DNA of 64,000 nt. Origin: Candidatus Poribacteria bacterium (GTDB lineage Bacteria > Poribacteria > WGA-4E > WGA-3G). Shown in pieces: positions 8,641 through 16,705 of the stretch. Each line of letters starts with the position of its first letter. Positions within the stretch are counted from its first letter, which is position 1. The notes below the pieces were generated by a model. It was not told where the DNA came from, searched no databases, and saw only the letters and a list, made by a program, of their open reading frames with translations. Made by a program: the position numbers and the translations under genes. The DNA is taken from positions 62,001-126,000 of the forward strand of contig VXMD01000067.1 of the NCBI GenBank assembly GCA_009841255.1, in the 5' to 3' direction.

Positions 8641-9087
8641 TGCGTGGATCCCAGAGCATCACCTGCTGAAGTTAGCGGCTCTCTTTTCCTTTCGACGATC
8701 CCCAATATGTTAAATATAATTTCACGTCTGTTTTTTCACGAAGAGGTGGTATATTGAATCTTGGGGACCCACGGCCCGCCTATGACGATAAAAATCTCCG
8801 TGATGCCTCCATGAAAGTTAACGTTCCCTCAGTATTCCTCCGTCCACTCTGAACTTTCAGAGTAAGTATTTCAAAGATCACCTATCAAAACCGTTCAAAA
8901 CCCAATCATTATGTGTGTTTAAGCCCCTCTTTGAAATCCACCCTTTTTCAGATTTTCTACTCTCACTGCGAGGCAATATCACCCCTACGGAGTGTAAAGA
9001 GGCACTTTTCCTCGAAAAATCTGTGTTTAAACGCTCAAAACCCATTAGGTAGCAACTTGGATAATTGTAGATAAATTAGTTCGTAGT

Positions 9088-9105
9088 CGTGCGATTTATC
9101 GTACG
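9088..9105. promoter_or_regulatory. Inverted repeat, possible operator
   Basis: CGTGCGAT-TT-ATCGTACG is an 18-bp dyad with one mismatch. It is centred about 110 bp upstream of the promoter of the MsrP-like gene. A transcription factor site is possible but unproven. Confidence 0.35.
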
Positions 9106-9211
9106 TTCGAAGGTCAAAAACGGGCAATGAATTGCCTTACTACAAACGGGGGTACTCCGAATTTTAGACCGGACAGACTCATAGTCCTATACTTTGGAGA
9201 GCATCTTTCCC

Positions 9212-9240
9212 TTGATTTTCTTTCCCGTGCATGTTATCCT
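9212..9240 (+). promoter_or_regulatory. Promoter for the msrP-like gene
   Basis: TTGATT, a 17-bp spacer and TATCCT; the gene's ATG is 67 bp downstream behind GGAGGAAG. Confidence 0.55.
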
Positions 9241-9307
9241 TTTACAATGTCTACAAGCATAAAGATTCCTATAGGCGTTGGGTGCTATCACAACGGAGGA
9301 AGATATC

Positions 9308-10267
9308 ATGGCGTATATTAAAATTCCGAAGGGATGGGAAATCCCTGAAAATCAGGCGACATCTGAGTCAGACTATATCAATCGCCGAAAATTCATCAAA
9401 GACTTGGGAACAGCAGGCGCGGGTGCGTTGCTCTTTTCGAGTTCAAATGCGTGCGCCCAGAATAAAGGGGTCGAAAAGCAGTTAGAACCTTTCCGTGCGC
9501 AAAAACTTGATGCCGAAAATAATGCAAACTTCACTGTAAATCGACAGATGACCGATGAAATAATTGCCGCTACCTACAATAATTACTATGAGTTTACCAA
9601 TAGGAAAAGCACTGTTTGGAAAAAGGTAGATAAATTCAGGACACGTCCATGGGAAGTTGAAATATCGGGATTGGTCGAAAAGCCGATGACACTGGATGTG
9701 GACGATTTAATCAAACAGATGCCGATCGAAGAGCGCATCTACCGATTCCGGTGCGTTGAAGCGTGGGCGATGGTGGTACCTTGGATCGGCTTTCCAATGA
9801 AAGCGTTGCTCGAAAAGGTTCAACCGACAGCCGATGCCAAATATGTTCGGATGCTCACATTTCTGGACCCTGACATGGCACCCGAACAAAACGACCTACG
9901 CATGCCGTGGCCCTACTTTGAAGGACTAACGCTCGCTGAGGCAATGAACGACTTGACGCTCCTCACTGTCGGCATCTATGGGCATATTCTGCCGCCACAG
10001 CATGGGGCACCGATTCGGCTGATCGTGCCTTGGAAATATGGATTTAAAAGTATCAAATCCATTGTCAGTATTGAGTTGACCGATGAGAAGCCGCGGACGT
10101 TTTGGAATACGCTGGCGCCGCGGGAGTATGGCTTTGACGCAAACGTCAACCCCAACGTGCCGCATCCACGCTGGTCACAAGCCAACGAACGGATGATCGG
10201 AACGAATGAAAGACACCGAACGATGATTTACAACGGCTATGGCAGTTATGTGGCACATCTCTATTAA
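9308..10267 (+). CDS. msrP: MsrP/YedY-like molybdoenzyme (protein-methionine-sulfoxide reductase catalytic subunit)
   Basis: The start at ATG 9308 is chosen because GGAGGAAG lies 5 nt upstream. The 319-residue product has a twin-arginine signal (NRRKFIKDLGTAGAGALLF, residues ~26-44), so a folded cofactor-loaded protein is exported. The sulfite-oxidase-type Mo-cofactor domain is clear: RPWEVEISGLV, YRFRCVEAWAM with the Mo-ligating C149, and LIVPWKYGFKSIKSI. This matches YedY/MsrP (334 residues in E. coli), which repairs oxidised Met in periplasmic proteins. The haem-b membrane partner MsrQ, which normally feeds it electrons, is not next door: the following genes are a serpin and a peptidase. 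Either the partner is elsewhere or another donor is used. Confidence 0.88.
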   Translation: MAYIKIPKGWEIPENQATSESDYINRRKFIKDLGTAGAGALLFSSSNACAQNKGVEKQLEPFRAQKLDAENNANFTVNRQMTDEIIAATYNNYYEFTNRKSTVWKKVDKFRTRPWEVEISGLVEKPMTLDVDDLIKQMPIEERIYRFRCVEAWAMVVPWIGFPMKALLEKVQPTADAKYVRMLTFLDPDMAPEQNDLRMPWPYFEGLTLAEAMNDLTLLTVGIYGHILPPQHGAPIRLIVPWKYGFKSIKSIVSIELTDEKPRTFWNTLAPREYGFDANVNPNVPHPRWSQANERMIGTNERHRTMIYNGYGSYVAHLY

Positions 10268-10304
10268 GACAAGTCTTCAAAGTTACAGAGATAGCAGGAA
10301 ACAG

Positions 10305-11561
10305 ATGGATAGAAAACAGACAACCACAAAAACTTTCTTTGGACTCTTCTGCTCGGTGGTACTACTATTTGCCGGATGTGATGAGTTTCGCATCGACATG
10401 TTTGATAAGACGGACGTTAAACTTGAGATTGGCTCCATTGATACCCCTGTTATCACAGCGAATACACAATTTGGTTTTAACCTGTTCGATGAAATCCGTA
10501 AAACTGAGCAGGATAAAAATATTTTTATTTCGCCGTTCAGTGTTTCTCTCGCTTTAGCGATGACACTCAACGGTGCAGCCGGGGAAACTGAACAGGCAAT
10601 GACCGACACATTGCAATTGCAAGGCTTAGACTCCGAAGCGATTAACATTAGCTATGCCGCATTGCGACATGCACTCTTGACAGCAGATCCGAAAGTGACA
10701 CTCGCTATTGCAAACTCGCTTTGGGCGCGCCAAGGTGTCCCATTCAATCAGAGTTTTCTGTGGCGAAACGCCCAATTTTTTGGTGCAGAGATCTCAACAT
10801 TAGATTTTACGGATCCACGCATTGTAGAAACGATTAATCAGTGGGTGGATACCAATACGAATGGTAAGATTACAAAAATCCTTGATGAAATCGACCCAGC
10901 GGCGGTGTTGTTCCTTATTAATGCTATCTACTTCAAAGGCACGTGGCAGGAAGAGTTTGACCCATCAGAGACACGAGAGGGTCCTTTTCATCTCGCAAAT
11001 GGTGATGTAAAACAGGTGCCAATGATGCGGCAGGAGCGTGAGTATCCATATTACCGAGGGGAAAATTTTCAAGCGATTCGCCTCGCTTATGGTGATGGGC
11101 AGACAGGTATGTATATTTTCCTCCCGGACCGTGAATCCGATCTCAATAACTTCTTAGAGAATTTGAACGCCGAAAGTTGGGAGCATTGGATGTCACAGTT
11201 TCATGAGCAAGACGTGTCTCTCGTCATGCCGAAATTTAAGTTGGAATATGAAAAGGAACTTAACGATACACTGAAAGCACTCGGTATGGGTATCGCGTTT
11301 GATTCAGGACGCGCAGATTTCAGTCGGATGGCAATCTTGAGTGAAAATTTGTATATCGGGGAAGTGCTTCATAAAACCTTCGTCGAGGTCAACGAGGAAG
11401 GGACTGAAGCTGCAGCGGTAACCAGTGTTGGGGTTAGGGTTACGAGTGTGCCACCGCCGCCGATTCCTTTTACTATAGACCGCCCGTTTTTCTTTGCGAT
11501 TCGTGATAATAAGACAGAAACGGTGCTTTTTATGGGGCGTGTTGTAGACCCAGCTCCTTAG
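10305..11561 (+). CDS. Lipoprotein serpin (serine/cysteine protease inhibitor)
   Basis: ATG 10305 is favoured over upstream in-frame starts because it gives a classic lipoprotein signal ending LLFAGC (C25), with AGCAGGA upstream. The 418-residue product is a full-length serpin: NIFISPFSVSLALAMTLNGA at the start, LINAIYFKGTWQEEF in the shutter/sheet-A core, VSLVMPKFKLEYE, and the hinge EVNEEGTEAAAVTSV before the reactive-centre loop, followed by RPFFFAIRD. The small residues in the hinge are those of inhibitory serpins, so real inhibition by loop insertion is expected. The loop is about 3 residues longer than in alpha1-antitrypsin and includes four prolines, so I cannot name P1 safely. The membrane-anchored inhibitor lies just upstream of a metallopeptidase gene and may guard the periplasm or cell surface against proteases. 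Confidence 0.9.
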   Translation: MDRKQTTTKTFFGLFCSVVLLFAGCDEFRIDMFDKTDVKLEIGSIDTPVITANTQFGFNLFDEIRKTEQDKNIFISPFSVSLALAMTLNGAAGETEQAMTDTLQLQGLDSEAINISYAALRHALLTADPKVTLAIANSLWARQGVPFNQSFLWRNAQFFGAEISTLDFTDPRIVETINQWVDTNTNGKITKILDEIDPAAVLFLINAIYFKGTWQEEFDPSETREGPFHLANGDVKQVPMMRQEREYPYYRGENFQAIRLAYGDGQTGMYIFLPDRESDLNNFLENLNAESWEHWMSQFHEQDVSLVMPKFKLEYEKELNDTLKALGMGIAFDSGRADFSRMAILSENLYIGEVLHKTFVEVNEEGTEAAAVTSVGVRVTSVPPPPIPFTIDRPFFFAIRDNKTETVLFMGRVVDPAP

Positions 11562-11572
11562 GTGGGATATGT

Positions 11573-12481
11573 ATGAAAAATCTTATTTTCCTCCTATTAC
11601 TGTTGCCTATATTTTCTGCCTCAGCGGCTTGGCAATCAGTAGAGAGCCCACACTTCCGGGTCTACTACCGAGAGGGAACAGTGGATCCCGTGTCAATCCT
11701 TCAGGTTGCGGAGGACTTCTATGCTGAAATGCCACAGTTGACGAGTCGTATGCCAGCGGGAATGATTGATATCTGGGTGTGTGATACGCAAGAGGAGTTT
11801 CAGACTTCCGTCCATGCGCCGATTCAAGATTGGGCGGTCGGATGCGCCTTTCCGTTGAGTAGACGTATCGTTATCCAAAACCCGAAGCATATCACCCTTG
11901 CGAAGTTGCAACTGGTGCAAGTTTTGCGTCACGAGATTGCACATGTCCTTTTTGGACAGTGTACACGCAAAGCCGTAAAGGAAATCCCACTCTGGTTCAT
12001 AGAAGGTATCGCAATTTATTTCGCTGAGGAGTGGGTACCGAGCCGCCACGAAACATTGCTAAAACATATTTTTTCAAAATCTATCATACCACTTCAGGAA
12101 CTGGAGCGAAGTTTTCCACGTACGCAAGCCGGTGCGGATTTGGCATACGCTGAGAGTCAGGATACCGTCCGCTGGTTGGTCGAGGTCAAAGGCAGAGAGG
12201 TCCTGTTTTCGCTCATCGCGGAACTTCACGCCGGCAGCAATTTCAGGACTGCTTTTGAAGCTGTCGTTGGATGGGATCTTGCCACCTATGATATCCTTTG
12301 GCGCGAATCGCTGACGGAACGTTATCAATGGGCATCGCTTTTTTCTAATTCCTACGTCTTGTGGGGCGGCTTCGGTGGACTTGCCCTGATTGGTTATCTC
12401 GTCTGCTGGACCCGTAGACGACGGCACTTGAATAAACTCGCACAGGAAGAAAACACTATAGACCCATTCTTCAGATTTTAA
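11573..12481 (+). CDS. Membrane-anchored peptidase of the MA (gluzincin) type
   Basis: A 302-residue protein. The signal peptide spans 1-19. A zinc site follows: HEIAH (H120, E121, H124) and the third ligand E144 in WFIEGIAIYFAEEW, the spacing of gluzincin MA-clan peptidases. A C-terminal membrane helix (about 262-283, YVLWGGFGGLALIGYLVCW) ends in RRRRH, so the catalytic domain faces the periplasm. The ATG follows AGGTGGGAT and is only 12 bp after the serpin stop, so the two are co-transcribed. Serpins inhibit serine/cysteine proteases, so the serpin is not expected to inhibit this enzyme. The substrate is unknown. Confidence 0.8.
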   Translation: MKNLIFLLLLLPIFSASAAWQSVESPHFRVYYREGTVDPVSILQVAEDFYAEMPQLTSRMPAGMIDIWVCDTQEEFQTSVHAPIQDWAVGCAFPLSRRIVIQNPKHITLAKLQLVQVLRHEIAHVLFGQCTRKAVKEIPLWFIEGIAIYFAEEWVPSRHETLLKHIFSKSIIPLQELERSFPRTQAGADLAYAESQDTVRWLVEVKGREVLFSLIAELHAGSNFRTAFEAVVGWDLATYDILWRESLTERYQWASLFSNSYVLWGGFGGLALIGYLVCWTRRRRHLNKLAQEENTIDPFFRF

Positions 12482-12524
12482 TCTTACCTTGCTGTTCGGA
12501 TAGGTGGGTTTGGACATTGCATCT

Positions 12525-13523
12525 ATGAACATTTCACTCATTGAAATCTCGCTCTGTTTAATCTGTTTTGCCTCCGCGGCGATCGCCCAACCCAAACGCC
12601 TCGCGCAGTACCCTAATCAAATGACGCGCGATGGGCACGTCGTTGTTCTCCCGGATCACGGCACTATCTACATGGTTTCCGATCTACATGCGCATTGGGA
12701 CGATTTTAACCAATGGTTACGACTCACGAAATTGGTTGAACGCCTTCAAGCAGACGAAGATGTTTACGGATTGATACTCGGTGATGCAGTCGATTATAAA
12801 CCCGATGAACCGAGACATCCGCCCTATGGAGATACACGCATCGTTGACCGGGTTATGGAACTCCAAAGACAACTTGGCAATAAGGGGAACAGGCTCATCT
12901 ATCTCCGAGGAAATCACGAATTCGCTGCCGCAGACGCCTATGCAATGCTCAAAAGGCAAGGGATGACTGCAGAGAACCGGCGGCACTTTATTCGCGCGCT
13001 ATATGGAAGCCCTCTGGGTGCCTATTACGAGCAGTTCAATTTTATTGAGAGAATGACAGACACACATTATGAATTTCTGATGAACCTCCCGACGGTGGTT
13101 ATTGGAAAAAACGGCTTCGTCGGTGTCCATGCGGGTCCTGGGCGTTTTGTCACAAGGCTCACCGATTTGGTCAATCCGAACCCGAAAACTCTTGAGGAGC
13201 TTCTTTGGCATCGTCCAGAGATCACCTATAGCGGCGGATACACTTTATCGCATATTAAAAATTTCCTTGAAGCCATCGAAGGGAATATTCTTGTCGTTGG
13301 ACATACCCCGATTCACTATTTCCCAAAACGAAATGTCAGAGATGGTATAGCGACGTTCGGTGAAAGCCAACTCATTTTTTCGACAGGCTACAGTGGTCGA
13401 CCTGGAATCCCTGCGTATATTGAAATAGACTTGGCAGAGACGTATCCGTCTGTGAATGCGCTGAAGTTAGGTACAAACATCCATCACCTCTATAGCGAAA
13501 CCCAAAAGCCAAAATCCGACTAA
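12525..13523 (+). CDS. Exported calcineurin-like metallophosphatase
   Basis: The product (332 residues from ATG 12525) begins with a signal peptide (MNISLIEISLCLICFASAA then IAQ). The metallophosphatase motifs follow in order: SDLHAHWDDF, LGDAVD, RGNHEF, GVHAGPG and VVGHTPIHY, supplying the Asp/His/Asn ligands of the two-metal centre. The arrangement is that of PPP-type phosphatases, so a phosphoester is cleaved; the natural substrate is unknown. A GTG at 12504 is a possible longer start, but ATG gives the better signal peptide. No strong ribosome site is seen at either. It sits between the peptidase and the TPR gene in the same run. Confidence 0.8.
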   Translation: MNISLIEISLCLICFASAAIAQPKRLAQYPNQMTRDGHVVVLPDHGTIYMVSDLHAHWDDFNQWLRLTKLVERLQADEDVYGLILGDAVDYKPDEPRHPPYGDTRIVDRVMELQRQLGNKGNRLIYLRGNHEFAAADAYAMLKRQGMTAENRRHFIRALYGSPLGAYYEQFNFIERMTDTHYEFLMNLPTVVIGKNGFVGVHAGPGRFVTRLTDLVNPNPKTLEELLWHRPEITYSGGYTLSHIKNFLEAIEGNILVVGHTPIHYFPKRNVRDGIATFGESQLIFSTGYSGRPGIPAYIEIDLAETYPSVNALKLGTNIHHLYSETQKPKSD

Positions 13524-13553
13524 AGAGTTATTCTCGTCAGAAAGACGCTCATC

Positions 13554-14450
13554 ATGCGACCCCTTATTTACATCATGACCCCAGTGCTGATTCTTACAAT
13601 CATCCTTGCTTCTCGCTTTGTAACATGGGAAGCGATAAAGGGGGTAAAACCACAGGCGCAAATAGACGTTCAGGAAGGGACAGTATCGTTGAGGACCTGG
13701 AAGATTTCGCACGCAATAGCGGCGTTTACACGTGCGATTGAGACTGAACCGAAATATGCTGAAGCTTACGTGAAACGTGGACTTGCCTATTATCGCGCCG
13801 GGCAGTACAAAGCAGCTATCGCGGATTACACCCGAACGTTAGATCTGAATCGGTATCACGCTGATGCGTATGCGAGTCGTGGCGATGCCTATCGAGCATT
13901 AGGGGACGGACAACACGCTATTGCGGATTACGCCGCCTCGTTGGAAAAGAGATGGAATGCTGGCGTTATGCTAAGGCGTGCAGAAACCTATTTTGAACGG
14001 GGTGAGGTTCAACGTGCGCTCACCGATTACAGTACTGTCATTAAGCGACAACCGAGTGCTGTGGCTTACCATACTCGTGGTAATGCCCATCTACGGCTTT
14101 CTACTGAAAGTGATAAAGATCGTTTAAGACTTGCTTTGGGAGATCTGAATCGGGCTATCGATTTGGAACAGCGTTTTGCCCGTGCTTATATCGATCGTGC
14201 GCAGGTTCACACACGTTTGGGAGAACGGGTAGCGGCAAACGCTGATTATAGGAAAGCTGTAGAACTCTTCACCGAAACAATTCGCATATGGCAAGGCGAA
14301 CCGAGCGTGCTTACACCGGTTTACCTCTGGCGCGCCTTCGCTTACCAAAAATTGGGTAAAGTTGTCAAAGCAGAAACAGATGTCCATGAAACGTATAAAC
14401 GTGTTTTCAGTTTTTTCTTGAAAAAACTAAGAAATTGTGGTATACTATAA
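13554..14450 (+). CDS. TPR-repeat protein with N-terminal membrane anchor
   Basis: A 298-residue protein. One membrane helix (residues ~4-21) is followed by about six tetratricopeptide repeats, shown by units such as AEAYVKRGLAYYRAGQYKAA, DAYASRGDAYRALGD and ARAYIDRAQVHTRLGERVAA. TPR arrays hold protein partners together, so a periplasmic scaffold role is likely. It is the last gene of the serpin-peptidase-phosphatase run; its final codons contain the promoter of the microcompartment genes. Confidence 0.8.
   Translation: MRPLIYIMTPVLILTIILASRFVTWEAIKGVKPQAQIDVQEGTVSLRTWKISHAIAAFTRAIETEPKYAEAYVKRGLAYYRAGQYKAAIADYTRTLDLNRYHADAYASRGDAYRALGDGQHAIADYAASLEKRWNAGVMLRRAETYFERGEVQRALTDYSTVIKRQPSAVAYHTRGNAHLRLSTESDKDRLRLALGDLNRAIDLEQRFARAYIDRAQVHTRLGERVAANADYRKAVELFTETIRIWQGEPSVLTPVYLWRAFAYQKLGKVVKAETDVHETYKRVFSFFLKKLRNCGIL
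14418..14446 (+). promoter_or_regulatory. Promoter of the microcompartment genes
   Basis: TTGAAA, 17 bp, TATACT. It lies inside the 3' end of the TPR gene and would give a leader of about 145 nt before the shell-protein gene. Confidence 0.6.
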
Positions 14451-14491
14451 GGGTGAGATTTTAGCATTTTGCTTGATTTTCCCCTTTTTTT
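14449..14491 (+). terminator. Terminator or attenuator in the BMC leader
   Basis: AAGGG (14449-14453) pairs with CCCTT (14482-14486), an inner AGC pairs with GCT, and a run of seven T follows. Because it starts right at the stop of the TPR gene and right after the BMC promoter, it could end the upstream transcript or attenuate the BMC transcript. The stem is short, so strength is uncertain. Confidence 0.4.
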
Positions 14492-14597
14492 AGGCGCGGA
14501 TTCGCGATCAGAAAATTGCTTTTACTGTACGACTCACAAGCTAAAAACTTGACTTTATTTTTGAATTAATTTTCAACAGGAGGCTATTAGAATTAAT

Positions 14598-14873
14598 ATG
14601 ACCGGAGAGGCATTGGGTTTAGTTGAAACGAGAGGCTTAGTTGGGAGCATCGAAGCTGCCGATGCTATGGTGAAAGCGGCAAATGTCCATCTTATTGGTT
14701 ATCAGCAAATTGGTGCTGGCTACGTGACTGTCATGGTCCGTGGCGATGTCGGTGCCGTGAAGGCTGCAACGGATGTTGGTGCTGAGGCTGCGGCGCGCGT
14801 CGGCGAAGTGGTGTCCGTTCATGTGATTCCGCGGCCGCACGCTGAAGTCGAAACTATGTTGCCAAAATCTTAA
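14598..14873 (+). CDS. Bacterial microcompartment hexameric shell protein (BMC-H)
   Basis: A single 91-residue BMC domain: [20 protein letters not shown], then [20 protein letters not shown], as in PduA, EutM and CcmK. Hexamers of such proteins tile the facets of a protein-shelled organelle. The central pore residues read G39-A40-G41, where PduA has Gly-Ser-Gly, so the pore lining is less polar. GGAGG is 14 nt upstream of the ATG, a slightly long spacing. It is followed by PduL and a flavoprotein. No second hexamer, trimer (BMC-T) or pentamer (BMC-P) gene is in the window, so the shell must be completed from elsewhere. Confidence 0.95.
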   Translation: MTGEALGLVETRGLVGSIEAADAMVKAANVHLIGYQQIGAGYVTVMVRGDVGAVKAATDVGAEAAARVGEVVSVHVIPRPHAEVETMLPKS

Positions 14874-14952
14874 ATTAGGGAGTCCGCGGATTCATTGGAC
14901 GCTTCTGGTTCCATGGCGTCCAGTATATCCTAACCAAGAAGGCAGAACATAG

Positions 14953-15666
14953 ATGCCAGACCGTGCCCTTGTTGAGTTGATTACCCAGCGTGTTGTTAAT
15001 AGACTGACGACAGATCAGGCATGTAGTGGTTGTGCGTTGCGGACGTGTGATGCAGGAAACCGCGCGTGTGATGTTGTTGCACAACAGCAGCAGATTCCCG
15101 TTGGGGTTTCAGCACGACATGCCCATGTAACGCAGGAACACCTTGAAATTCTATACGGTGCCGGACATCAACTGACTGTCTACGCCCCGCTCTATCAACC
15201 CGAAGCATTCGCTGCGAATGAAACGTTAACGGTCGTTGGGAAACGGATGCGTGCTATTGAAGCGGTTCGTATCCTTGGTCCAGTGCGAGATTATTCTCAA
15301 GTCGAAGTCGCTCAAACGGAAGCAATCCGGCTTGGATTAAATCCACCCATTCGAGACTCAGGTGACCTGGTCGGTGCCGACCCTATTACCCTCGTTGGTC
15401 CCGCTGGAAGCATTTATTTGCCAGAAGGGGCAATCTGTGCGACGCGACACATCCACATGACGCCTGGAGACGCGAATGCCCTCGGTATTCGCGAGGACGA
15501 ACTTTTAAAAGTGCATTTCCGTGGCGAGCGCGCCCTAACGTTTGAAAACGTTCGTCCCAAAATTCATGAAGATTATGTGCTTCAGATGCACTTAGATACC
15601 GACGATGCTAACGCAGCAGGTTTAAAAGGCGGTGAACCCGTTGAAATCGTCCGCGATGCCGGTTGA
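14953..15666 (+). CDS. pduL: PduL-type phosphate acyltransferase with a Cys-rich insertion
   Basis: A 237-residue product. Residues 4-20 (RALVELITQRVVNRLTT) form an amphipathic helix like the encapsulation peptides that target cargo into microcompartments. The catalytic domain then shows the zinc histidines in SARHAHV (H56, H58) and CATRHIHM (H166, H168), as in PduL. PduL exchanges CoA and phosphate on an acyl group inside the organelle, recycling CoA. Between helix and domain is CSGCALRTCDAGNRAC with C24, C27, C32 and C39, a four-Cys cluster not part of the PduL fold. It could bind zinc or an iron-sulfur centre, or form disulfides. AGAAGG precedes the ATG. Confidence 0.92.
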   Translation: MPDRALVELITQRVVNRLTTDQACSGCALRTCDAGNRACDVVAQQQQIPVGVSARHAHVTQEHLEILYGAGHQLTVYAPLYQPEAFAANETLTVVGKRMRAIEAVRILGPVRDYSQVEVAQTEAIRLGLNPPIRDSGDLVGADPITLVGPAGSIYLPEGAICATRHIHMTPGDANALGIREDELLKVHFRGERALTFENVRPKIHEDYVLQMHLDTDDANAAGLKGGEPVEIVRDAG

Positions 15667-15698
15667 GATATACAGGTTTCCTAATACGTTGAGGCAGT

Positions 15699-16445
15699 AT
15701 GAATCAGGAGCTGATTGACCAGATTAGGAGAATTGTGGAGAAGGTTCTGCAAGAGCAAACATCAGTCTCCACACAAATTACACACGAAAAACGACTGCTC
15801 GCCATTTTTGGTGCAACACAACTTGCGTTGGATGAACCCATCCAGCAACTTCAGACTTGCAGGCAAAATGGATGGGAAATTACAGTAATTCTGTCCGATC
15901 TCGCAACTAAAGTTATAGACCTCGAACCAATTCATGGCGCATTTGGCGAAGAGAATATTTTACAGGAGCATGTTCTAAGCGATATAACAACTTTTGTGAA
16001 GACATATCAGCAAATTGTGCTTCCTGTCTTTTCATATCCGATGGCTGCGAAACTTGCGTTAAGGTTGGTGGACACGCCGTGTGCCTATCTGGTGTTTGAA
16101 GCCCTCTCTAAAGGGAAAAAGGTTATAGCAGCCTCTGACGCACTTAATCAGAATGAAATTTCCGTAAAAACGGATCCTATTTTCAGTAAACTTGAGAACG
16201 ATTATGTAAACGCTTTGTCCGAACTCGGCGTTCAATTGGTACCAATGACCCAAATTGCCGAGTCGGTCGTAGAGAGAATGAGCGGTTCGCGTGCTGTTGT
16301 GGAAGCAACTTTAATTAGCGCAACGACTATTTCAAACTTGGATGCGAATGTGCGAGAGTTAGTTCATGTAAACCCGGTGATTATTACACCACTCGCCCGT
16401 GAGCACGCAAAGAAAAGAGGTATTGAACTGATACCTGAAAACTAA
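15699..16445 (+). CDS. Microcompartment-associated flavoprotein-family protein
   Basis: A 248-residue product. The N-terminus (ELIDQIRRIVEKVLQEQ) is another amphipathic helix of encapsulation-peptide type. The body is Rossmann-like (LLAIFGATQLALD, ITVILSDLATKVIDL, IVLPVFSYPMAAKLALRL) and resembles the phosphopantothenoylcysteine-decarboxylase/flavoprotein family found in several BMC loci. The final helix region (VNPVIITPLAREHAKKRGIEL) is a tail frequent in BMC-associated proteins. Flavin binding is inferred from the family, not visible as a single motif. It starts 32 bp after PduL and closes the BMC run. Confidence 0.7.
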   Translation: MNQELIDQIRRIVEKVLQEQTSVSTQITHEKRLLAIFGATQLALDEPIQQLQTCRQNGWEITVILSDLATKVIDLEPIHGAFGEENILQEHVLSDITTFVKTYQQIVLPVFSYPMAAKLALRLVDTPCAYLVFEALSKGKKVIAASDALNQNEISVKTDPIFSKLENDYVNALSELGVQLVPMTQIAESVVERMSGSRAVVEATLISATTISNLDANVRELVHVNPVIITPLAREHAKKRGIELIPEN

Positions 16446-16558
16446 GAAGAATTGGTAAAATCATTCGTTTTTCCAAATAGAGGTAAGAAGCTCGTTCACT
16501 TTTAAAGGGTGAGTCGTGATTACACGGTCTGAACTATCGACTGTCGTTTGATTAACCC

Positions 16559-16587
16559 TTGACAATTCTTAAAGAAAATTGTATCAT
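16559..16587 (+). promoter_or_regulatory. Promoter for the Tyr/Ser/Arg-rich secreted protein
   Basis: TTGACA, 17 bp, TATCAT: a near-consensus promoter with a leader of about 110 nt to ATG 16706. Confidence 0.7.
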
Positions 16588-16705
16588 TTTTATGGCAATT
16601 TGATTAAGAGAGTTTAATTTGATACGCATTACGTCCGCGCGCTCGGTGGGTAGAAGCCTATTGGCAATGCCAAACGAAGGACCTGAATATAGGAGGAGGA
16701 TTCTC

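Larger units (their letters stand above)
8641..9307. other. Gene-free stretch upstream of msrP-like gene
   Basis: No open frame with a recognisable protein or ribosome site is seen. The left two thirds show only short AT-rich runs and scattered near-repeats such as TCAAAACCCA (near 8900 and 9040). The right end holds a dyad and a promoter, listed separately. It adjoins the methyltransferase remnant, so the stretch may be decayed accessory DNA. Confidence 0.5.
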
